This document shows, piece by piece, positions 48,545 to 60,282 of a stretch of 64,000 nt of DNA (positions are counted from its first letter, which is position 1; each line of letters begins with the position of its first letter). Below the pieces are notes generated by a model. That model was not told the origin of the DNA. It did no database searches and saw only the letters and a program-made list of their open reading frames with translations. The position numbers and the translations under genes are program-made. Origin of the DNA: Tamarix chinensis (lineage: Eukaryota; Streptophyta; Magnoliopsida; Caryophyllales; Tamaricaceae); the NCBI GenBank assembly GCA_030549775.1, contig CM060181.1, positions 36,953,063 through 37,017,062 of the forward strand, given 5' to 3'.

Positions 48545-49985
48545 GTGAATCGATCAACTAGTTCCATGAATCGATCGATTGGTTTGTAGAAAAGTCAATT
48601 GGTAGGCTCAAACCGATTGACTAGTTTTCCAAGCTAGACATATTTTTTGAACTAGATTTTTTGGAAAATCTCTTATATTGAAATGGAACCTTATCAACCT
48701 ATACTTAGTTATCCCTAAAATATTCCACCTCTCTTATCTACTTGTTTATGAGATCAAAGATTTGATCTCAGGCATGACTCTAAGAAGCTGGAAAATTCCT
48801 TCTACACTGATTTTCCATTACCCTTATTGTGTATTCTAATTTTGGTGTAATTGTTCTACATTCTCCAAAAATACCATTTGAGCTCTGAAGAATAGGTCTA
48901 CATATCTTGGAAAACATTCGTGTGTTTAACTCGAATTCAAATTGTAAATTGTAGGGTTTTCACTTTGTTCCCAAACCCTATCTTATTCCTCTCGATTAGT
49001 TGGCTATAAATAGCCCTAATCATCCCTTTTATGCACCTTTCTTTCAGCCAACAAAATCCCTAAGTCCTTATTTTCACATTCCCTCTTTTCTACACTTTGA
49101 GCCTTAGGGTGGAATCTCTTTCACTCTTCTAATCCTATCTTTATCTCTCTCTTGTTTTAAATTTTTAAGTAAGGAAGAGTTAGATTTAGGAAAAAGATTG
49201 AGAGGCTCAGCTGAGCACTATCCATTTTTTCCTTAAGTTGGTATGTTCCTTCTTTTCCTTTTGTTTTAATTTCAAAATTTAATAAGATTTGGTATGAATT
49301 TATGAGTTTAAGATATATTATTTAAAGGCTTTAATACCTGAGAATATCATAGATAGGATTTCTAGTTCAAGAGGAATTTTTCCTACATCAAGTAAGTGAT
49401 TCTTACTTCTAAAATGAGTTATGATTATTTCTACATGATATCAGTTTCCTTAAGTTGATCTTGTATGTTGGAATGAATATGTATAGCCTTAAGAGTTGGT
49501 TTGGATGGTTAAGTTGTTTATTTTGAGTAAAAAGTATGAAATTTGATAAACATAGGATATGGTAACTAATATTGAGATATGGAAGTTAATTCAGCTAAAA
49601 GTGTGGTATAATATGTTAATGCACATTTTAATGTGGTTAAGGATGGTTTATAAGTATGAATCTACATGAAATTAATGGTTTGATATTGTTGTAGGAAAAT
49701 TAAATGACTGGTTAGGTCAAAGCGATCGACTAGTTCCTAGAATAGTTGACTAGTTGACCCAACCTATTGACTGATAAGCCTATAGAGACCTTAGTCTTAC
49801 TCTCTTCTTAAACCTATCGACTAGTTGGGAAAATAGATCAATTGATCGATGAAAAGTTGATTGGTTTGCCTATACTGATTTACCAGGTTGAAGAAAAGCA
49901 TGGTCTGGTTGAGTCAAACCGATCAACTGGTCGACTAAAACTGATCAACTAGTTGGGCAAGACCAATCGACTGGTTCGATTAGTT
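48545..49985 (+). repeat. scattered CGATCGACTAGTT-type motifs in LTR 5
   Basis: Two clusters (48545-48635 and 49695-49985) contain some 15 degenerate copies of AACCGATCGACTAGTTSR in both orientations, spaced about 20-30 bases. The same motif class is dense at 61920-62030 and 63430-63770 in LTR 6 and sparse at 5545-5650 and 52455-52570. Confidence 0.7.
49005..49012 (+). promoter_or_regulatory. TATA box of LTR 5
   Basis: GGCTATAAATAGCCC, itself a short palindrome around the TATA core, followed by a C/T-rich leader. It lies 606 bases from the LTR start, leaving about 3.2 kb of R-U5. Confidence 0.65.
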
Positions 49986-52101
49986 TTTATGATTTGTTTG
50001 ATTTAACTCTTTGAGCCTAACCATAAATTTTATTATTTTTCATAGGCGGTATTCCAGTAGCTTCGGAGGAGGAAGTCTAGAATTTACATGCTTAGAGTCT
50101 GGTGTCTTTGTTGGTAAGGATACTATTGGATGTTTAGGGTTTTAAAGGATACTATTAGATGTTTAGGGTTTATGTTATTTGCTTGTATGGTTATGTGTGT
50201 TTTTCATGATATTATTGATATATGATGTAACATGTGTTGGCTATGATATTTTATGGTGGTATAAATATTATGTTGAAAGGAAGCGACAATGGGTAAGAGG
50301 AGCCATTATGATTTTTTTGTCGTAATGTCATATTTGTGGAAATTTATCTTATGGAATAAAATATGGGTTAAATGAGCTTTGAAAAGTGGGCCTATGTATT
50401 TTTATGAGGTATGATGATAATTTGTGGATTGGGAAGATAATGTGTATGGAAGGTACAAGATTTTGTAAAATAAAGGTTATTGTTATGGGGTAATAAGGTA
50501 ATTTTGGTATTTTATTTGTTAAGAGGATTCAAATATGATAATGATATCATAAGGAATGCTTGGAAGTATTATTGTCAATTTTGGGTTCTTAAATAAAATT
50601 AATGGTTAATTTGGGGCATAATATCTTATAATGATAATATCATTATTCCATGTGTAAATCTAGAGGTTATTCGGATTTTGAATAGGTTGTTAATGATTGG
50701 TCTTATGAGATTATCTATTGGGATTGGTAATCATGTGAATTTCATACGAGGTGTTATGATAAATATGTGGAATTAGGGTTTTTGGAGATTTTTGTGAGTA
50801 ATACCTTGGGATAAGATTATTAAAGTATGTGTATGACATGGGAACTAGATAATGCATTTTGGGTATGATGATAATGATGAGTTTTTATATGATATAATAT
50901 AAACTATGTGGAATAAATAAATATTGGAGGATGAATGTTAAGGGGTGTGTACCTGGAGTTTGAAAGAATGTGAGAACTGTAACCTGTGTTATGTATGTAT
51001 TTGTTTTAATGTGATCAATGCCTGCGAGTTAATCTTGAATAAGAAACTAATCACTTAAAGTGAAAGAGCATGTGAGTAAGGCCAAGGTGATCTATATTTA
51101 TATATAAGTATGTGTGTATGTATTTCTGTTCCACTAAGGAGAATAGTGTATTGGGAGCGTTTTATCTAAGAAGATGATGTTTTTCATTTCCGTTCCACCG
51201 GAAAGAATAGTAGCTCGGGAGCAGTTTGCCTCAAGAAGGCACTTCCATCCTTTCTATCGGATTAAGAATATTAGGGACCCTACCTATCATGAAATGAAAA
51301 TGTAATAGTATAATATGTGAAAAAGATACTAATCATATAAAGTGGAAGAGTACCTGAGTCAGAACTAAGGAGTTGTTTTTATATGTATGTCCCATTCCAA
51401 TGGGGAGAATAGTTGCTCAAAATCATTTTGTCTCAAGAAGATGATATTTTTAGACATGTTCCACTGGATGATAGTAGTGGATTAGGTGTGTTGTGCCTGA
51501 GAAGGTGCTTCAAACCTTTCCACCGGTTTAGGAATAGTGGGGCTTCTATATTTAATGTATATAAAAGAGTAAAAATGGATTATACTTAATAAAGATATCT
51601 GATTAATTTTTTGTCCTATGTTATACTTTATTTATTTGTTTATTCACGTATTATTTGATGTGAAAGCATGTGCTAATTGTATCCCTATTTAATAGTATTG
51701 TTCCCTTAGTACGTAGCATACTAACCACTTGTTTTATGATGCTGCTCATTCCCACGAGCAAGAGACCCTGATTCTTATGTGTAGGTTTTAGAAGATCAGC
51801 TAGATAATTATGCTTCCTATGATGCCTTATGTGGGGATGAGTGAATTCATTTGTATTAGGGGTTAGGTGAAGAGTAATTATTATTAGGTATATGTATTTA
51901 ACAGGATACCTTTTTAGACTATTAATCCATGGTATTCCTTCTTTTGTATGTTATATTGTTAACTCGTTCCATAGTATCCATTCTTTTGTATTTTATATTG
52001 TTAACTTGGAGTTAATCTCCAAAATCATTACTATATTATAAAGGTTTCTTTTGTTTCTAATTTCTTTGCATTAATTTATATATTTTAGCCATGTGATTGA
52101 T

Positions 52102-52130
52102 ATAAGGATTGTTGCACAAGCCATACTTAT
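52102..52130 (+). other. conserved LTR 3'-end hairpin (LTR 5)
   Basis: ATAAG pairs with CTTAT on the outside and TTGT with ACAA inside, ending 89 bases before the LTR end. The Tekay 3' LTR has the same layout at 39203-39231 with ATAA/TTAT and TGGTT/AACCA. Confidence 0.5.
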
Positions 52131-52219
52131 GTCGATTGCGGCGGTAACCCCCAATATTTTACTTATATGCTTCCACTGTAAAATAAAATTTTTTAGTAGT
52201 AAAAATCAGGGTGTTACAT

Positions 52220-52727
52220 AAAATCCTCTATCCTAAAGCTATATAAAGTAGAGAGTAAGAAGAAGACTAAGGTTGAGGTCAACCTTCCCTTTTTCTATCA
52301 AAATAAGACATCTAATTCGCTCAAGGCAAGGAAAAGCTAGGGTAAACCCTAATTTACCATTCGAATCAGGAAGCAATTTGGAGTTAGATTACTGAAATCT
52401 AAAATTTTAGAAGTCTTTTATCTAGAAAAAAAATCAAGGCTTGAAATGTTACTCATCTTGACGAACTAGTCGACTACTCTACAAACTAGTTCATTAGATT
52501 TATCAACTCAAAACACAAGCTAAAAATGATAGACCGGTCTAATGGTTCATTGAACCAATCGACTTGTACACCAAGAAATCTCATTTTACTAAAAAAATTC
52601 CAATCTTCTCCAATTACTTTTTAAATGAAACCCAAAATATAATTATAAATCAAGATCAAATACTATTTAAAATTCATTAAACACAAGAAATTTACACTTT
52701 ATAAATCTCAAATTGTGGGGTATTACA
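52220..52727 (-). repeat. inverted LTR 5'-end fragment
   Basis: On the minus strand it starts TGTAATACCCCACAATTTG at 52727, followed by AT-rich DNA and GTCGACTAGTTCG-type motifs, as at the start of LTR 5 and LTR 6. It is cut at 52220 by the end of LTR 5. Its right end abuts a copia reading frame. Confidence 0.65.
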
Positions 52728-53833
52728 CTAACAAGATTCTCAGCAATGGAAGGAACATGAGGAGCATTAATGAGTTTTAAAGGTTTGCATTTTAAAAAAG
52801 GAAGGAAAGAGTTGTCAATATTATAAATCTTCAATCCCATACCATCACCTAAATAAACCTAAGTATTATCTACAAATTCTGAACCAAATATGAAGTTGTT
52901 CAGATCGCTAGTAATATAATTTGTGGTTCCCAAGTCTGGAAACCATGTAATGTTTTTGGGATAAGCATTAACAACCATCACTCTAACTATTGTGTCTTGT
53001 GCTCCATCCCTTTGATCTTACACATGATTAGCTACAAGACTTTTGTTAGCAGTTGAACCACTCAAAGAATGTAAATTATTTCCCCCTGTGAAACTTACAT
53101 CAAACCAATAATAACACTTCAACCTCGTATGATCCTTTTTTCCACACAATTATCATTAAGGTGTATTATGATTATGGATTATTTCTACTTTGACCCCTAC
53201 CTTTATTTCCTTGAAAATTTCCACAAGAGGCTTGAAACCCACTTCAATTTCATGATTCTTGAAAACCACGTCTATTTCAAGAGTTCCAACCACCTTGACC
53301 ATCGGATCGATTATAGGATACCACATTAACAAACATATGCCTTAAAATCCTATCACTAATCCTCCCTTCATGGGAAATCAGTAGGTTAGCCATAGATTTA
53401 ATGTGAAGGGGATTTTCTCTTGAAGCCACAACACTAACTATAACTTCATATTCATCTCTTAGACCATTAAGAATGTTAAGAACATGGTGTGATTAAGTAA
53501 CCTTATGCCCAACTTCTCCTAAAAGAGAAATTAGACTCTTAACTTTTGTAAGATAATCTTTCATAGCTAACCCTTCTTTCTGTAAACTTTCTAGTTAACA
53601 TTTATAAAAAATGACTTTAGGTTGGGAAATAGTGGTTCATACCTAATGTGCTATTTTACATCCTATCAATTGAGAAATATATGAGGTAGAAATAGAGGAC
53701 AACAACTAAGAAACTAGAAGCTTATATTGGCAATGAAAGGCTATAAAGGCTGGATTCTTCACCATTGTACCATTGGAATCTTTAATAATCTTTGTAGGTG
53801 CTTTTTGCGTGCCGAGAATGTAGCCATCAATAC
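52728..53833 (-). pseudogene. Ty1/copia gag and protease start (second copia)
   Basis: Minus strand. The gag middle lies from 53830: VKNPAFIAFHCQYKLLVS, KEGLAMKDYLTKVKSLISLL, LNILNGLRDEYEVIVSVVAS and NPLHIKSMANLLISHEGRIS. A Gly/Asn-rich zinc-finger region follows (53330-53150). The protease-side block WFPDLGTTNYITSDLNNFIF lies near 52950-52890, with DLG in place of DSG, then YLGDGMGLKIYNI and APHVPSIAENLV at about 52740. This is a different lineage from the first copia. It is cut at both ends, by LTR 4 on the gag side and by the inverted LTR fragment on the pol side. Stops are common. Confidence 0.85.
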
Positions 53834-53932
53834 TGTAACACCCCCAAATTTTGAAACTTAAAAATTTTGTTTTAAAGAGTTAACAGCGGAAGCCAAAACA
53901 TAAAACATAGGGGTGTCATGCCGCATCCAACA

Positions 53933-53971
53933 TAGAAGAGGCACTCCCTATGCCCAGTCTATGTTGGGTGC
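53933..53971 (-). other. conserved LTR 3'-end hairpin (LTR 4)
   Basis: GCACCCAACATAGA pairs with TCTATGTTGGATGC at 13 of 14 positions. The sequence differs from the hairpins of solo LTRs 1 and 2, but spacing to the LTR end (99 bases) is the same. Confidence 0.7.
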
Positions 53972-54424
53972 AAGGCAAAAGTAACCTTATACCAAGAAAT
54001 CAGGGGTGGTAAGAACTTGATTCCATCGCGATACAGGATACAAAATAGCGAGAAAGAAATAAATAGAGAAAATAGAGGACTAAGAGTCCAAAGAGATAGG
54101 GATATCCGGAGTAACCATACCCTTTACCAATTCATTTAGTGCTCACCCAAGGCAAACACATTAAGCCAATAATCATCAATCACCTACAAAACAAAGGGGG
54201 GTCTACTCGTTGGATTGAGCAACATCCATGAAACGAATAATCAGTACGCTACGTACTAAGCAAGGTAACGGTATAGGCAAGTAGGTTTACACATAATACA
54301 AGGATTCTTTTAAACAATTCATACATGTGCAAAATAGAAGAAAGCTAGATAACTACTAATTCCAAGTCTTTCATTAGATATGCCATGTTCTAAACTTTTA
54401 TTTACATTGAGCTCAGCGACCCCA

Positions 54425-54830
54425 CTATTCTTAAACTGGTGGAACGGTCTGAAACACCTCTCGGTGACAAGACACCTGAGCCACTATTATTATCCGGTGG
54501 AATGGGGCCAACACCTCTCAGAGTAAAAATACTCCAAAGTCACTATTTATTAAAACCGGTGGAATGGTCTGAAGCAACTCTCGGGGACAAGACACCCGAG
54601 CCACTATTATTGTCCAGTAGAACGGACTCAACACCTCGGTCCTAACTCACGTAATCTTTCATTGTAAATGATTAGTATCTTTTCATTTATACTTTAAATC
54701 TTAATTATATTTTCATTCACATTGAGTATGGCACCCCACTATTCTTAATCCAGTGGAACAGACTGGAGCAACTCTCTGGGATAAGACGCCCGAGCCACTA
54801 TTATTATTCGGTGGAACAAAGCCATATAAA
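54425..54830 (-). repeat. diverged CCGGTGGAA / CCACTATTATT array in LTR 4
   Basis: Six modules of the type CCACTATTMTTAWMCCGGTGG alternate with GACAAGACACCYGAG or CAACTCTCGG, arranged as in solo LTR 2 but with the palindrome centre changed. Confidence 0.8.
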
Positions 54831-55198
54831 CACCTCGGCTCGACTCAAGTGATCTTTTACTTTACATGATTAATATCTTATTCAGAGTTGATTGTATATT
54901 ATCATGCCAAACTCAAGACATACAATTAAACACATAAGTATGACCACGTAATTATCCTCAAAAGACCATAATACCCTCAGGGTAATCAAGTCAATCGTAT
55001 TCTCCCAAAGCTTTATAAAAGCCAAAGCATATACATTTCCACTTATTATTAGAAGTACATATCATTAGTTTCTCATAGATATTTGTAACTAATATTATAC
55101 CCAAACATGTACTTACATAATTTCATTACTTCCAAGAACATCATCTCATAGCATTCTCATAATTAAATTATTCAATTCAACATATCTATATATATATA

Positions 55199-57010
55199 AA
55201 AACGGAGTTGTCTACCAGACAATATACAAACAAATTTTCCCGCCTAAACTATATCCATTATTACTAATCATAAATTACTGCTGCCATATATTATTACTAA
55301 TTAATAAGACGGAATAATTAATATAACTATTTATTAATATAATGTGACTATTCATCTCCTATGTGCATTAAATGTATATAACTATTCATTTGCTGCATAT
55401 ATGTCAAACAATTAATTTTAATAAAGTATTAACTATATATTTTCTAATCAAATATTTTCTTAATTAATTACCCGAACATATGTAGAAAACTATTCATTTC
55501 CTGCGTAATAATTGAATTGTCGGACTATTCATCTCTTGCATATTAATATATAAATAATTAAAACACCAAAGTGCATATTCATTTGCTTCACATGCATATA
55601 TCCATTAATACAATGCGACTATTTATCTTCTATGTGCAGCAAATGCATATAACTATTCATTTATTGTACATATGTCGAACAACTAATTTTAATAAAGTAT
55701 TAATCAAATATTTTTTTAATTAGCTACCTGAACATATGCATTCAACTATTAATTTCCTGTGTATTAATTGAATTGTCAAACTATTCATATCTTATATATT
55801 AATATATAAATAATTGATAAATAATTAATATACCAAATAAAGTGCATAAATCAGTCGACCAACACATATGCATCTGTTGCCATTAATACAGTGCAACTAG
55901 CAAATATATATAACTAATTTTAATGAAGTATTATTATTTTTTTCTTTTTTTTAAGGTTAGATCAACATCAATCAAATATGATGATGATGATGATAATAAT
56001 AATAATTGTTTATAATGATAATTTTATTATTTATTATTAATAATATGACTATTATTATTAATATAACTATAATAATTATAACTATTAATATAATTAATAC
56101 TAATATAATTATTTATATAATTTTGATAATTACTATTATCATAATTTATAATATAATAATGACAATTATTATTATGATAATAATGAATATTAATATAATT
56201 GATTATTACTATTATGAATATTATCATGATTAATAATATAATTATTATTAAAAAAACTAATAACAGAACGATAACATTGGTTATTATATAAAAACAGAGT
56301 TATTTGTCAGATAATATACAGACAAATTTTTCCGCCTAAACTATATCTATTATTACTAATCACATATTATCACCGCCATATATTATTACTAATTAATAAG
56401 GTCAAATAAATGATGAAATATTCCTGCGTATTAATTGATTTGTCAAACTATTCATCTCCTATGCTGCATAACAACAAAATGATATTCATCTCCTGTATAT
56501 TAATTGAGATATTCATCTATTGCACATATGTTGAACAACATATATTAATCAAGAATTTTCTTAATTAATTATCTAAAAATATGCAGCCAACTATTTATCT
56601 CCTGCGTATTAATTGAGTTGTAAAACTACTGAATATATGAATGTAACTATTTATCTACTGCACACATGTCGGACAACACATATTAATCAAGTATTTTCTT
56701 AATTAATTACTTGAACATATGTAGCCAACTATTCATCTCCTACATATTAATTGAATTGTCAAACTAATAAACATATGAATGCAACTATTCATCTCATGCG
56801 AACAACAAATTCATATAACTATTCATCTTATGTCATTAATGCAGCACAACTATTCATATCATGCATGCAACAAATGCATATAGCTATTCATCTGCTGCAA
56901 CAATACATATTAATCAAGTATTAATTAAGCATTTTATTAATTAATTACTTGAACATATACAACTAACTATTCATCTCCTGTATATTCATTAAATTGTTAA
57001 ACTATCCATC
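55199..57010. repeat. AT-rich tandem/dispersed repeats with a large direct duplication
   Basis: A block of about 110 bp at 55199-55310 (GAGTTGTCTACCAGACAATA onward, TTCCCGCCTAAACTATATC) recurs at 56289-56400. Around both lie many copies of AACTATTCATCTCCTGCRTA with TTAATTGAATTGTC and TTAATTAATTACYTGAACAT. A pure A/T stretch with ATT/ATA runs fills 55975-56255. Confidence 0.8.
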
Positions 57011-57797
57011 TCTTATATAATAATATATAAATAATTAATACACCATACGTGCATTAAACGGAAAAATGTAACTAGTTCAACATAAAAGTATACATCAACA
57101 ATACAAGAAAAATACATGGAGCACATAAAACCCTAACTATGATATGTATCCTTACCGACAAGGACACTAGGCTCTATGCACATAAATCCTATACCTCCTC
57201 TAAGATCACTGAAAAAATATCTAAAGTTGAATGTAAACTTGAATTGTATGGAAGTGTAGAAATATATATATGGTGGAGCTATGGTTAAATTTTGGTGGTC
57301 TTTGGACAAGGTTGGGGGTGAAAATAGGGGTGCACAACTAAGAAAGAAGTTGCACTGGCATGCGGTACAAAAGTTGCACGGTTGTGCAGCACCAGAGCAC
57401 AACAGGTCGAGAGAAAAGAAAACGCACAGCCAGGCGGTGCAAAAGCTACATGGCCATGCAGAATCAAGCCGAAAGGAAAAAATTTGCACGGTCAGACAGT
57501 GCAAGGGTTGCACGACTGTGCAGTAAGGTATCTGAATGTTTGTACAGCCGTGCAGCAGGTCGTGCACTCAGAAACTCTATGATGGACGAAGGAAAAAGAA
57601 GCGGCAGTTGGAGAAACCTTGATGGTCAGTCCACCGACTAAAAGGCAGCTAGTGGTGGCTTAAGTGGGGCTCGGTGGTGGATTTGGTGGTGCAGATGCTG
57701 AAAACAGGGAAGAAGGAGGAAGGAGGAGAAAGGAGTAGGAAGATGAGGAGAAGTTCAAGGAGTTGATGGGTGATAATAAAATGGAGGGTTGGAGGGG

Positions 57798-57805
57798 TAT
57801 TTATA
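57798..57805 (-). promoter_or_regulatory. TATA box of LTR 4
   Basis: The minus strand reads AGTATAAATACCCCTCC, nearly the same as the TATA box of solo LTR 2, within the C/T-rich block. Confidence 0.6.
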
Positions 57806-58090
57806 CTAGTAGGTGGCGTGCTAAGGAGGAGAAAAAGGCAAAAAAGTGACGACGACGATGATGATGGAAATTTCTGTCGAGAAGAAGAAGAAAGAAAAAT
57901 ATAGGGGGATGGTGATGGTTGAGATGGATGGGAGTCTAGTAGAGGCACGAGGGGGTGATGATGGAGAAGGAGACGTGCACGAGAGGTGATGGCAGGGAGA
58001 AGAAGGAAGAAGAAAGAAGAAGAAAGGTGGCAGGGACATGATGGGTTGCAAAAAATTGGACAGTAGCAGGGTGATGGTGGTATGCACAGG

Positions 58091-58195
58091 GGAAGAAGAA
58101 GAAGAAGAAGAAGAAGAAGAAGAAGAAGAAGAAGAAGAAGAAGAAGAAGAAGAAGAAGAAGAAGAAGAAGAAGAAGAAGAAGAAGAAGAAGAAGA
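58091..58195. repeat. (GAA)n microsatellite, about 35 units
   Basis: A near-perfect 105-bp GAA run within the purine-rich strand of LTR 4. The poly-Glu, poly-Leu and poly-Ser frames across it are artefacts. Confidence 0.95.
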
Positions 58196-58379
58196 TAGGC
58201 ATGAGGGATGGCAGGTGATGGTGAGAGGAGCATGTCGGGGGCAAGTGGATAACTGCATGCAGAAGAAGAAAATCTTCTCACACCATAAAATCGACGCAAA
58301 GAAAAAGAGAGAAGACAAGAAAAAAAAACGAATATTCATTTCAGCATGGTTTCCACAAGAGAATCTCACGCCAAAAACA

Positions 58380-60282
58380 AAATGAACAAAATAACATAAA
58401 TAACTAACCAATGTATCATAATCCTTAATTGAGCTCAACCTTATTCCTAAATGGCTATATATGTTTCATTTCAGCATCATTAGCACTATAAAATTTAGCG
58501 TTAATATATACACATTTTATTTCTAAAAATTAAGAATATGTAGTATTAATAATATTTTAGACCTGTAGTAGAAAACATTTGTTAAATTTATAACTAATGG
58601 GAGTTAAAGTTGCAGTGAGCTAGGTTGCCCCGCTGCTTTATGATAACCGTATGAGAACCCAAAAATAAAAGGTGCGATTGCAAGGAAGCATATGGGTCAA
58701 CGAAGAAAGCTAGCTACCACACCCAAAGCAAGATAAATATGATACCGCCACTTTTTACACCGGGTCCCGCTTCTTCAATACTCCCAGAATCTAAGTTCGC
58801 TGAGACTTGATTGAGTTAACCGTGTAAGTTAATAAAAAGTCTTCGATAGAACTTGTCAACGTATAATGACAGAAGCTATAACCACAGGCCCTTCGCCGAA
58901 AAATAAAAATAACAGTAATAATAATCTGAACAGGTGCGGATGCGAAAACGACGGCGGAAAAAACTTGAAAAGGCATCCCTCGAAAAATTAGAAAATGGGA
59001 ATGACAAAATTAGAAAATGAAAATGAAAGGAAACGTAATAATATTATATGTATACATATTTAATCAATATATATATATAGAGCTTCTTCTTTTTTTAAGA
59101 TTTTTCCCTCTAATCTATTTTTCCTCTTCTGATTTTTTTCGATTTCAGTTGTCTCTATTTTAGTATCACGGTCCCTCTGCCTTTTCTCTTCTCAATATCA
59201 CTCGTGAATTTTGTCTCTTTTCCCGTCTCTCTCTCTCTCTCGATCAATGACCACGGCAGATGAAGGTAGTCTGGATTCAAGAGTGGCGGCGTGGTGCAGA
59301 CCAGCAAGCAGCTGCATCTCTTTGGCTTCGTGGATAGAGGAATAACATAATTTCCAAGATTGACTGTTTCCAACGACATCTCACCGTTTCCGGTCAGGTT
59401 CCGTTAAAGGGACGCTTCCGAGACCGGAAACGACAGGAGAGCCATTTCCGTACATCACAGATAATAATAACAAGAACTACCAAAGAGACAATGGAAAATG
59501 AATAAATGCCGCATGATACGCACCACAAGGCATATGAATGCAATCACACTGCGTGGTAGTCCACAACACCCACCATACAGCCAACTCCAGAAGCACAAGT
59601 TAAAGCTAACAGCTCAATTATCGCCGCTACTGCCACTTGTACTTTCATTAATGCCTCTCTGCTTTCACCGTCTAAAATCAGCATAGCTCACCAGACAAGG
59701 ATACTTCAAGCAACTCGAACAACAGTCGACATAGTAATAATATATTCGAGGTGAAACATTTACCAAACTTTCTGGAATGGAACATAATTTTCTCAGAACT
59801 TTCTGAATTTAACACAAATGTGAAGGCGGACAAAGTATCATTAGAAACACCCCCCCACCCACACACAATTATCAAAAAACAATGAGGTTACAAGTTCCCC
59901 TAGTCGCTGTTTACCGTCTAATCCCACCACTACTAGCTCTGTTATTTTTTACTTTTTGCCCCCTGGCGTCGAAGTAACCGGTGGAATATTGGCTGGGTCA
60001 TGAAGTATGGGCATGCCCTAATGGAGGTCGATCAAAAGCCTGCAAGTCGGCTGACAGAAAGAGTTAGGATAGATCTAAGAACTCCGAATTATACATCGCA
60101 TGCAAAGTCTTTATGACTGCTAAAGCTAAATGATGCAAATGCTAGGATGGACGACTTTTGTAGAGAGACCCAGGAACCATATATGCAGAATCGTTAGGAT
60201 TAGTGCCGGATAATAGCACGTCTCAGCTGCTCAACCGGACAAGGCCCCAAAATTTTGGACCCCCGCACGTTTAGCTTAATTA
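58380..60282. other. lower-copy-looking sequence without a recognised gene
   Basis: Composition is more balanced than in the flanking elements. No domain or element terminus could be identified on either strand apart from the promoter-like site near 59070. A minus-strand stretch near 60040-59940 (DLQAFDRPPLGHAHTS then YSTGYFDARGQ) looks coding-like but has a stop and no family I know. Confidence 0.4.
59067..59345 (+). other. plant-type core promoter followed by a 32-codon reading frame
   Basis: A TATATATATATAG run (59069-59083) is followed by 160 bases of pyrimidine-rich leader ending in (CT)n. An ATG at 59247 then opens MTTADEGSLDSRVAAWCRPA to a stop at 59343-59345. The layout resembles a host gene's TATA, leader and first exon, and the frame could continue through splicing. 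I do not recognise the peptide, and downstream exons were not found. Confidence 0.25.

Larger units (their letters stand above)
48399..52219 (+). mobile_element. solo LTR 5 (3,821 bp), CGATCGACTAGT-rich family
   Basis: It starts TATAATGCCCCATATT and ends CAGGGTGTTACA. The left flank is Harbinger transposase and the right flank is an inverted LTR fragment. The flanking 5-mers (GTGAA, TAAAA) do not match, so the junction has been rearranged after insertion. It has a TATA box at 49005-49012, diverged CCACCGG/AATAGTGG modules at 51120-51540, a hairpin at 52102-52130 and GCGGTAACCCCC next to it. No coding sequence. Confidence 0.75.
53834..58380 (-). mobile_element. LTR 4 of the long-LTR family (about 4.5 kb, outer end unresolved)
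   Basis: On the minus strand its 3' end is AATTTGGGGGTGTTACA at 53834, inserted in the second copia gag. The flanking 5-mer is AATAC, and the matching copy was not found, so the other end is a guess. It contains a strong hairpin (53971-53933), CCGGTGGAA-type array (54425-54830), AT-rich minisatellite (55200-57000), C/T-rich block and TATA (57805-57798), and (GAA)n. There is no pol, so it may be a solo LTR or the LTR of a truncated element. Confidence 0.7.

Noticed and set aside
57133..57567. 144-codon Cys/Phe/Leu-rich minus-strand frame
   Set aside because: It lies in the LTR 4 leader and is built from local GTGCAGC/TTGCAC repeats; no homologous frame in related LTRs.
58038..58438. Poly-Glu, poly-Ser and poly-Phe frames
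   Set aside because: All derive from the GAA microsatellite read in different frames.
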